Below, piece after piece: positions 59,201 through 64,000 of a DNA stretch of 64,000 nt; within the stretch, counting starts at the first letter, position 1; each line of letters opens with the position of its first letter. A program made the position numbers and the translations under genes. The DNA is from Sacculina carcini. Taxonomy: Eukaryota > Arthropoda > Thecostraca > Sacculinidae. The DNA lies in contig OU696582.1 in assembly GCA_916048095.2 (NCBI GenBank), positions 1,995,501-2,059,500 of the forward strand, written 5' to 3'. The notes under the pieces were generated by a model, which was given only the letters and a program-made list of their open reading frames with translations, was not told the origin of the DNA and did not search any database.

Positions 59201-62200
59201 ACCACAATCTGGTGACCGCTGCGAAGAATCAGTTCGGCCGTTGCACTCAGCTCATGCCGCACCTGGAAGAATGGTTTCAGTGAATCACTGCAGTCCTTCT
59301 CGCGCTGTGAGAAGCCTTCAGCGATCGCCAGTCGCACAACTAACAGTTCCTTGTCTACTTTCGCGGCGTCTGCTACTTCCTGCTCTGTAATCCGTGCTGG
59401 TCTCCACCACAGCTATTACCTCTTCAACGTCTTCAGGAGCTGCCGGTTGCCCCACGGGTAAGAGCGACAATGCGTCTGCGGCAGGTAGTCGAGACCCTGG
59501 AACGTGCTGTACCACAAAAGAATACGCCATCAGGCGCGCCCGCCACCTGGCAATGCGAGCGCCGGCGCGCCCCTTGTAGTGAGACGAAATCACTGTTCGT
59601 AGCGCTGAATGATCCGTACGCAGTTCAGTTACGGAGTGCAGCGCCTCGGCGCCCGTGAAGCGCTGGCTCCAGAAAGCGATGGCCACCTCGCGACCTTGCT
59701 CGTCCAGCTGCGACAAATCTGCGCCCAGTCCCTTGTCACTGGCGTCTGTCGTCACGACAATATTCCTCGTGGTGTTAAACGGCTGTAGAGCTTTACTGGC
59801 CGCGATGGTCGTCTTCAGGTTATCGAAGGCGACGGCCTGGCGCTCCTCCCACCTGAACGGAGTGTCCTTTTTCAGCAGGTCAAATAACGGTGCAGCCATA
59901 ATGGAATACGACGGCACGAAATGAGATAGCCATCCGCAGAGTCCCATGAAGCTGCGGAGCTCCTGCGCTGACGAAGGCGTAGGCGCGTCGGTAATGGCCT
60001 TAATGTGGCTTCGTAGAGGCGAGATGTCGTCTTTGCCGATTCGATATCCGCAAAAATCTATTTCGGTAGACGCAAACTCCGACTTGCCGTTGTTGACGGT
60101 CATGTTGGCCGCCTGTAGGGCATTCATGACGCTCCTCAGACGCTCGTCGTGCTGTGCTTGTGTCCGACCTGAGATTACGATATCGTCAAGGTAGTGCTGA
60201 ACGCCGGGTACTTCAGCACACGACCCAGCAGCTTTTGGAAAGCCGATCCTGCTGAGACCAACCCGAATGGAACCCGCTTGTGCTGAAAGAGTCCATCATG
60301 CGTTATAAACGCGGTCAATTGCCGGGATTCTGGCGCAAGCTTGAGCTGATGATACGCCGACTGTAGGTCCACACGGCTCATGAATGACCCTTGCAGTTGT
60401 GACTGCAGTTCGGTGATCGTAAAAAGCGGATGAGCATCTGTGATGATTTGGCTATTCAAGCCACGCAAATCGACACAAAGACGAATTCGGCCATCTTTTC
60501 TCCTCTCCACCACCAACGGGCTAATCCATGGAGATGCGTCGATAGGTTCAATCACCCCCGCTTCCTGCAGCCGCTTCAGTTCGGCAGACACGTCATCTCT
60601 AACGGAGAGAGGTAGGCGTCTCAGTGAGCAACGCACTGGTGTGTACGATAGCGATCGTGATCGTGGCGCAGTACGATACGCTGCTGGAACCCCTTGATGG
60701 CTGGCAGAACTGCACTATCGCCAGAGCTCACTTGTGACACGACCTCATCACTCGGCCGAATAGTGAGACCCAGCGCAGATAACGTCGGCAACCCGAGCAG
60801 ACCTTCTGTCGACGGCGTATCGACGATGTAGAACGTTGTATTTACGGTTCGTCCCTCGACGGTGATGGTGACTGGCAGTGTCCCCACGACTCTCAGCTGA
60901 CGTCGGCCCACACCATACAGCTCGGTTTCCGTTGGTAACACAGCTGAGCCTTTGAAGTGCTGTCTAGCTAGAGTGAGACTCATCACTGAGACACTGGCGC
61001 CTGTGTCCACTTGGAGTTTCAGTTTTGCAATCTTGCCCGTACATACAGTGATGGTCGCGTCGCACGTAAGCTTATTCCGTTGTGCCGCTGAACAAGCCAG
61101 GATGGTCACTTCTCTGACTGGTTTGTGGTTCTTTTTGGGTCTCTGCTTGGCTGCAGTATGCGCACGTGAGTTGCACACCGCCGCCCAGTGACCAGTGCGA
61201 CCGCAAGAATTGCATTTGAAATTGACGGCAGAGCAAAATTCAGCGCGCGGCGTCTTGTGGGATCACCCGCAGTGTGTGCAAGATGACGGCGGTGGATGAA
61301 CACGTGTTTCTGTACGCCTCGGCACGGATTGCACAGCGTACGTTTCTCCTGTCGTTGGTGTGACACCCGTTCGAAGCGGAGTGCACATCATTGCCGATTG
61401 CTCTCTTGATATCTCGTATGCTTCAGCTGTTTGCATCAATGATTCTAAAGTCAGCGAGGCGTCTTGCAAGAATCGCCCACGTAGTCTGGGGTGTATATTG
61501 TTCTCAACAACTTGATCTCTAATCAACTCATCTGTCAGAGTGCCGAACCTGCAATTGGTAGACAGGCTACGCAGCGCTGAAACATAATCTGCGGTTGACT
61601 CTGATGGCTGTTGTCTTCTTTGACGGAACGTGAACCGTTCAGATATGACGTTCACTTTTGGAGCGTAGAACTCCTTCAGTTGCCTCATAACTTTGTCGCT
61701 TTCTTTCTCCCCTTCTCTCTTGGCTTCGGCTGGCATCGACCGATAAGCCCGTAGTGCCTCAGCGCCTATGCAGTGAAGCAACAAGGCGCGACGACGTGCA
61801 TCGCAGAAAGTATCGCCCCCAATGGCGATCGTATAATTTTCGAATTAAAATTTCCATTCATCCCATGTGACGGATGGTTTGCCAGGACGAGACAGAAACG
61901 GCGCAGGTGACACGCTTTCGTGGCTCATGGTCACAGACAGGCGCAATAATAATCACTCAAAGTACCAGTGAAACAACTGACACTAACCTGTGGGTAACTC
62001 GTCGCCAAATGTACTGTTGGTGGCCGGATAATGAACAGCACATCTAATGTATTAACACCATATAGAACACATACAATCACTCACCACACACAACGTAGAC
62101 CTAACCAAGAAACCTTGACCCTGAACTCATTCCAACTGACCAGTTCGCTCGCACAACCATACAAGCAGTCCTATTAGCTCCGCCCACAGAATTGTCTGCT

Positions 62201-63600
62201 TGAGGCGCCGCCACACGGAACAATATGACAACACTACAATATTATATATTATTTATACTCTGTCTTGATTCTATAATATTTCTATTTTCTGTTGTTTTTG
62301 GGGGTCCTATCAAAAAGTGACCTTTAGTTAAAAAGTAAACTTGTTAACACATTTTGTTAAGAAATTAAAGAGTAAATTTGCATTGGTTGTAAGGAAATTG
62401 TGTCAATAACAAAGACTCAATACTCCGTCATGAAAAATGATTTTCTCACCTCCAGTTGTGGGCAGTCGTCAATATCAAACTGACTAAGCTGCACGAGCAC
62501 ACACAAGCCGTCCAGGGTTGCCAGTTGCAGCAAGGCCACTACACAGTCCGGGCCAGTGAAGCCAAACCCGTTTGGCAACCACTCGCAGTCGAGACCCAAA
62601 ATTGGCAGCCTTCGACAATAACTACATGAGAAAAAACACAAAGCAGACTGGTTCAAGCTGATTAGACGAGCGATTATAACAGTAAACTCCTTGCTGGCCT
62701 TACACCTACGACAGAACGTCTTTAGGTTACATATTGTATGCAGACAACCCGGAAATAAAGCAGTAAATTATGTGAGAAAGCGAATCACCCATTTCACTTT
62801 GAACACGAAGGTGAGTCGATGTTTAGCTATGTTTCATAGTCTCAACTAGTGTCAAATTTGCGGATTTTTCTCATGCTGATTTCGAAGAAATGTGTTATTG
62901 TAATCAATGAGAGAAGTTCTTCCCGGAAATAAAGTTTAAAAATAAAGTCCATTTTCTCAGAAACGTTGCACGCGCGTAGCGTTTATAATTAGCTGTTTGG
63001 ATTATCAAATGAGTTTGGATTCGTAATTGAAGTTGGCAACTAGACAAACAGTGCGCAACAATACAAATGAGACACACATACACACAAGCACACATACGCA
63101 CATCAGAGATTGTCATACATGGCGCTGAACATTGATTTTGTGCTTGTTTTCCGGGCATTCATTTCGAGCGTAATTCGTTCAGAACTGCAACAATACTGAA
63201 CTCCATCTTTAGATTTCAAACAGCAAATAAAAACGTAGGCAAAAAAGCACGCGAGCAGAAAAACAACTCCGCAATTGACTGATAAACAGTTATGAATGCC
63301 GCACTTTTGTGAAAGTGTTCGATTCATGCACTCTGGAAGTTTCTGCACTTCTGAAGTTGCAAATAGAACATAGCCACTCTCTCATTGGCTAATATCTGTA
63401 CTCACCTTGTCAGTCTATCAGCCACGCTCGACCATGTCTCTTCGCTGTTCACTACGACCACCTGTTTGCCCGCCAAGGCTCGTTCATAAATCGAGCATGT
63501 TAAGGCCTGCGTGTCTGAATCTGACACACTTTCAGGCACATACAGGCGGTGATGAGGGTTGCGTGTGGCAGCAGGCTGGCGCTCACTGAAAACACTGACA
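40386..63600 (-). CDS. EXD2: Exonuclease 3'-5' domain-containing protein 2
   Basis: DnaQ-like 3'-5' nuclease; EXD2 proteins act in double-strand-break end resection and in mitochondria. Minus-strand exons: about 63600-63406, 62621-62450, 53121-52843, 52193-52002, 51634-51447, 47981-47861, 47461-47371, 46988-46846, 41246-41077, 40677-40386. All junctions are GT-AG and in phase. Catalytic DEDDy residues: LGLDCEWL (D-x-E, exon 2), VGVAVREDCRRL (D, exon 3), EYAANDAL (Y-x3-D, exon 4). The EXD2-specific C-terminal half follows: YDNARLLDPDGHPL, FEPAGRPQGEG, the zinc-type CVCCGAGESY...HDVLLLCVECH, and WSVDHNHVKI near the end. The N-terminal membrane segment and start codon were not found and may lie in an exon beyond the window. 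The gene is at least 23 kb because introns 2, 5 and 8 hold retrotransposons. Confidence 0.95.
41077..41246 (-). CDS. EXD2: EXD2 exon 9
   Basis: Acceptor ATGCAG, donor GTGAGT. Helical segment LKSLRSAARALLSHRDTLP...MLSEYFGCDQLSDDQL, as in other EXD2 C-termini. Confidence 0.93.
42068..42081 (+). other. Candidate self-primer binding site of element C
   Basis: The 14 bases 42068-42081, two bases past the 5' LTR, are the perfect reverse complement of 41993-42006 inside the LTR. The site lacks the TGG expected for a tRNA primer. See findings. Confidence 0.5.
42092..43453 (+). CDS. gag: Element C Gag with protease
   Basis: 453 codons. The capsid-like N-terminal half has W-rich and amphipathic segments (NAWQSHLNLPVPPLKG, LDDFYFALKKRARDAQ). 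It is followed by two zinc knuckles, CYVCGSTAHFMKQC and CPRCGHKGHSLKEC, and an aspartic protease at the C-terminus (SAMLDSGASTSVID, LLGVGGEVAVKG). The frame ends in TGA at 43451-43453. The RT frame resumes in the same reading frame five codons later. Gag binds RNA and forms particles, and the protease would process it. No lesion is seen inside this ORF. Confidence 0.9.
   Translation: MIMAESNSDMLDSNNPRTQGAGSGVSNVESGVVCGPTSMNAWQSHLNLPVPPLKGQESIAEWKPLFIAAVSSLLCRGPDGERLAIGMLPAFIYRRKAERELVREVVDEASSLAEAFEILCATLDSPSDQYDCMQALCAYKWKPGEQLDDFYFALKKRARDAQAGKSVFMSLFIGQLPRAVQTRIKLWLSNEDVTVESTGRRLLIETKKVFAEKGIPMKRGYSEEKGDDSVCTVSSIEGAERISSSGMAVAAVKQGRLREQANRSGSVTTTAAQKKGCYVCGSTAHFMKQCPSRCCPRCGHKGHSLKECRAPPAEGNKTAYAVNVRTRSSALTACLTDTASLKVKFDGEPSSAMLDSGASTSVIDEKTVDELGLTGKIQCTGKQEASLLGVGGEVAVKGRLQVSVDVGDGQCGFHELNVLSCPDKLVLLVRDYLSKFGSVEFDWHRDKVRLGSV
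43469..45700 (+). pseudogene. pol: Element C pol: RT, RNase H, integrase (first part)
   Basis: RT: KSPWGSRVILVRKKDGSYRF, VDYRALNAHTKKDAYP, VMAFGLCNSQSTYQR, then AYVDATCVYS, where the catalytic YVDD should be. The second Asp is Ala (codon 44153-44155). RNase H is intact (YVCTDASADGVGGML, YAAGELEAWALVAAM, VTDHNPLVWM, VADCLSRIP). Integrase has the HHCC finger (H-H-K-R-G-H-F-G, CRRCKVCAANK) and the first two catalytic Asp regions (VSMDIATLPW, LVTDQGGNVDG). A frameshift at about 45662 ends the frame, and the rest continues in the next entry. Confidence 0.9.
45664..46460 (+). pseudogene. pol: Element C integrase, C-terminal part (after frameshift)
   Basis: Continues with SPYHPQADGSAERAIQTCKQ (third catalytic residue region), FYVNNTVNRSTKKAPNEVIF, and an SH3-like tail (GDSVMIRNETRKG, LRGPRKVIRSRG). 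It ends at TGA just before the 3' LTR. No chromodomain is seen. Confidence 0.85.
46846..46988 (-). CDS. EXD2: EXD2 exon 8
   Basis: Acceptor GTGCAG, donor GTGTGT. Contains SHQSHDVLLLCVECH, the second half of the zinc-type site, and the helix LEMKRQLAKLCNAP. Confidence 0.93.
47371..47461 (-). CDS. EXD2: EXD2 exon 7
   Basis: Acceptor GACCAG, donor GTCAGT. Contains CVCCGAGESYARKNIVPQEY then RKHFP: the first Cys pair of a putative zinc site. Confidence 0.93.
47861..47981 (-). CDS. EXD2: EXD2 exon 6
   Basis: Acceptor TGTCAG, donor GTGAGT. Contains WYLRKNLAKLV and VRLLFEPAGRPQGEG...YYLL. Confidence 0.93.
48440..51160 (+). pseudogene. CR1-like LINE in EXD2 intron 5, split by a solo LTR
   Basis: 5'-truncated; several frames (about 48600-49890) give RT motifs VLLDMSYAFDLVNHSIL, SGVPQGSILGPILFNLY, FHIYADDIQLYIP, NLGVIFDSSLS, then RRSLKILQRVINQSCRF and CPRAVNESPWSS. 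The coding end resumes after the solo LTR at 50673 (FFFAPRLYNSIP) and stops at about 50832. The 3' UTR ends near 51160 in ATAACAAATACATGTTGTT, typical of CR1/L2-type tails. Copies of the same family are at 7895 and 34375. The YADD active site is intact, but early frames are broken. Confidence 0.85.
49892..50668 (+). mobile_element. Solo LTR inside the CR1-like LINE
   Basis: 777 bp, beginning TGTGGCGTAC and ending AATTAACA, flanked by the 4-bp duplication CTCC (49888-49891, 50669-50672). It interrupts the LINE coding sequence between SPWSS and the FAPRLYNS block, and removing it restores the family alignment. It has no ORF of its own. It was left by LTR-LTR recombination of an element whose internal part is not in the window. 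Confidence 0.82.
51447..51634 (-). CDS. EXD2: EXD2 exon 5
   Basis: Acceptor CCTACAG behind (GT)n, donor GTGAGC. Variable linker, then LYDNARLLDPDGHPLSVVDE of the C-terminal half. Leaves in phase 2. Confidence 0.92.
52002..52193 (-). CDS. EXD2: EXD2 exon 4, YxxxD motif
   Basis: Acceptor TATTCAG behind (GT)n, donor GTGAGA. Begins EYAANDALYS, the last catalytic motif, then the helical end of the nuclease. Confidence 0.95.
52843..53121 (-). CDS. EXD2: EXD2 exon 3
   Basis: Acceptor ACCACAG behind a long (GT)n/(AT)n tract, donor GTGTGT. Contains VLKVGVAVREDCRRL, GCVDLRRVADRH and LAKLAEAVLGMQV, where the family usually has G-L-S-L-K-x-L-A-E. Confidence 0.95.
53137..53224. repeat. Compound microsatellite (AC)n(AT)n
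   Basis: Alternating AC then AT over about 88 bp, starting 16 bases upstream (in gene sense) of the EXD2 exon 3 acceptor. On the transcribed sense it reads (AT)n(GT)n. Confidence 0.95.
53327..53510. repeat. Dispersed repeat, second copy at 63111-63295
   Basis: The two intervals share TTTGTGC, TTTTCCG, ATTCGTTCAGAACTG, AACAATAC and CGCAATTGA in the same order and orientation. They lie in EXD2 introns 2 and 1. The class of element is unknown. Confidence 0.65.
53898..54412 (-). pseudogene. pol: Element D pol C-terminal tail (beyond LINE)
   Basis: The SH3-like integrase tail FRTGDTVYVRRSGLIP, then FRGPFTVISQRGPAAYQLSD, then an acidic, His/Gln-rich end up to the stop at 53898. This frame happens to be open from the inserted LINE, giving one 1519-codon chimeric frame. 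Confidence 0.85.
54423..58415 (-). mobile_element. Full-length LINE with PHD finger, endonuclease and RT, nested in element D
   Basis: Inserted in the gypsy integrase with a 10-bp duplication ACTTGGCGTT (54413-54422, 58416-58425). It is 3993 bp and its minus-strand 3' end is a short (AAC)n tail. Same strand as the host element. The complete ends and clean duplication show a full-length insertion rather than the usual 5' truncation. Confidence 0.88.
54434..58163 (-). pseudogene. LINE polyprotein: 2A-like, PHD, endonuclease, RT
   Basis: From ATG 58163: MSPSPAGASRYDPLAI, a 2A-like DVEPHPGP at residues 26-33, and a PHD-type C4HC3 finger (CHIC, CNSC, WCHTTC, CSLC). A Ser/Pro/Thr-rich linker follows, then the AP endonuclease (NILQLNIDGNN, ALIQETKL, ILGGDFNAKDPAW, LGSDHLPIV). 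The RT shows SSACGPDGISNIHL, LDISKAFDRVPRHNL, NGVPQGSVLAPTLFNLY, SSYADDITITSTH, and then LGVTYDTQLSF. A C-terminal CPDC...H...HC motif follows. The coding end (RDLWNNPVGAVSFLRSSRLL, stop near 54434) is in another frame, so one frameshift lies at about 54540. His/Thr/Asn are used heavily. All RT and endonuclease key residues are present. Confidence 0.88.
58416..59337 (-). pseudogene. pol: Element D integrase, split by LINE
   Basis: HHCC finger (H-L-L-R-E-R-Y-V-R-A-A-H, CPQCQSADKV), then the DDE core: LGIDVVGPMSAAP, LASDNGTPFVSQEF and RESAYWPRGNASIERFNRT. The frame reaches NTAAYNAK, where the LINE is inserted, and the tail follows at 53898-54422. Confidence 0.88.
59318..60636 (-). pseudogene. 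pol: Element D RT and RNase H
   Basis: RT begins in a new frame at 60636 (VIEPIDASPWISPLVVERRK, LCVDLRGLNSQII, LVSAGSAFQKLL). A frameshift at about 60200 leads into YLDDIVISGRTQ (active site intact) and on to MNALQAANMTVNNGKSEF. RNase H (VVTTDASDKGLGADL) lacks about 30 residues between HSVTE and LRTDHSALRTV, so the middle of that domain is deleted. It ends in VPGSRLPAADALS. Confidence 0.85.
60621..61784 (-). pseudogene. gag: Element D Gag and protease
   Basis: Gag starts upstream of 61784 (the region to about 61930 reads on) with YRSMPAEAKREGEKESDKV, RFTFRQRRQQPSESTADYV and DQVVENNIHPRLRGRFLQ, the common gypsy Gag pattern. A TGA follows CTHCG (about 61262). The same frame goes on with a CCHC knuckle (CNSCGRTGHWAAVC) and the protease motif LQVDTGASVSVMSL, ending near 60621. 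The TGA probably replaces a Trp codon. Confidence 0.85.
60637..62009 (-). other. Element D leader and gag region
   Basis: Between the 5' LTR (ends 62010) and the gag frame lie about 200 bases of leader. The primer-site-like TTTGGCGACGAG is directly at the LTR. A possible Gag start lies near 61928 (minus-strand ATGAGCCACGAAAGC). Confidence 0.5.
62450..62621 (-). CDS. EXD2: EXD2 exon 2, DxE motif
   Basis: Acceptor CATGTAG, donor GTGAGA. Contains LPILGLDCEWLPNGFGF and VALLQLATLDGLCVLV, the first catalytic motif of the DnaQ fold. Confidence 0.95.
63406..63600 (-). CDS. EXD2: EXD2 first visible exon (5' limit uncertain)
   Basis: Encodes ...YERALAGKQVVVVNSEETW...ADRLT, the strand before the nuclease core, and ends at donor GTGAGT. 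The 5' boundary near 63575-63600 is a guess from a TTTTCAG-like acceptor. An in-frame Met at about 63632 is an alternative start. Confidence 0.75.
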
Positions 63601-63884
63601 ACAGCGCAGTGCCACTGAAACTGTCCTTCCATGCCAAGCGTGCAAAATTGACTATTAAGAAGTAGAATATTGATTATGCATTTGTATTTGTTTATCACAA
63701 AATTTCCACAAAATAAGTGGTTCATCCCAAATTTAGTCCAACTAAAACTAAAACGATGTTATTGGTAAGATAAGAGGGGAAAGTCGAATTTCACGCATAT
63801 ACAAACATCCTAAAACATCTGCAAGAAAATATAAATCAGAAAGTGATTGAACATGTCGATGTGGCAATTGATTCAGGATGGGAG

Positions 63885-64000
63885 GTTAAAAGTTGAAGGC
63901 CTAAGTGACAGCTGCTACACGGGAAGAAGCCGAAGCTTATGAACACACACAGGTGTGTCCCGTGCAGCTCGCTGCCACCGCAGAACCGATCCTCTCCACG
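63885..64000 (-). mobile_element. tRNA-Val SINE copy, runs off the window
   Basis: About 110 bp nearly identical to 16453-16562 (AGCTGCTACACGGGAAGAAG, GCCGAAGCTTATGAACACAC). Only the tail half is inside the window. Confidence 0.75.

Larger units (their letters stand above)
53559..62238 (-). mobile_element. Ty3/gypsy element D in EXD2 intron 2, carrying a nested LINE
   Basis: The LTRs are 53559-53787 and 62010-62238 (229 bp each, about five differences). Plus-strand ends are TGTACTGTTGG and CAACACTACA. The perfect 5-bp duplication ATATT flanks the element (53554-53558, 62239-62243). On the minus strand the 5' LTR is followed by TTTGGCGACGAG, a primer-site-like sequence. Order: gag, protease, RT, RNase H, integrase, then a 4-kb LINE inserted in the integrase tail, then the rest of pol. 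Same orientation as EXD2. Confidence 0.93.

Overview
This window is metazoan nuclear DNA, probably from an invertebrate. It has spliced genes with GT-AG introns, large intergenic regions, and dense nested retrotransposons and DNA transposons. I cannot name the species. Two genuine host genes can be read exon by exon with matching splice phases. HCCS (holocytochrome c-type synthase, plus strand, six exons, 30880-38893) and EXD2 (3'-5' exonuclease domain protein 2, minus strand, 63600 down to 40386, nine exons fully resolved plus a 5' exon with an open start) are convergent, and both families are linked to mitochondria.

Almost everything else is mobile DNA. 1-8.4 kb: a hAT transposase C-terminus, a LINE tail fused to a 3'-truncated CsRn1-type Ty3/gypsy element with a tRNA-Trp primer site, a piggyBac transposase relic, a piggyBac-like MITE and a CR1-like fragment. 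9.2-10.1 kb: a broken copy of an uncharacterised protein family. 11.7-21.6 kb: two closely related two-exon THAP/P-type transposase genes and a fragment of a third, separated by a LINE and tRNA-Val-derived SINE copies. 21.6-28.8 kb: a decayed LTR retrotransposon with a target duplication, whose 5' LTR was invaded by a tandem array of a small non-autonomous LTR element (four LTRs, three internal regions). 28.9-30.8 kb: AT-rich sequence with one SINE-like block.

Inside the host genes: HCCS intron 3 holds a hAT-like element with a perfect 8-bp target duplication, and inside that a 3.2-kb element with long inverted repeats. EXD2 intron 2 (9.3 kb) holds an 8.7-kb gypsy element that was itself split by a full-length LINE encoding a 2A-like motif, PHD finger, endonuclease and reverse transcriptase. 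EXD2 intron 5 holds a CR1-like LINE split by a solo LTR. EXD2 intron 8 holds a young gypsy element whose primer-binding site is complementary to its own LTR. Two hAT MITEs lie between the two genes.

The observations most worth following are: (GT)n runs on the transcribed strand just upstream of 7 of the 14 mapped splice acceptors; the apparently self-priming gypsy element; the tandem mini-LTR array with its paralogous empty site; and the 2A-like motif of the LINE.
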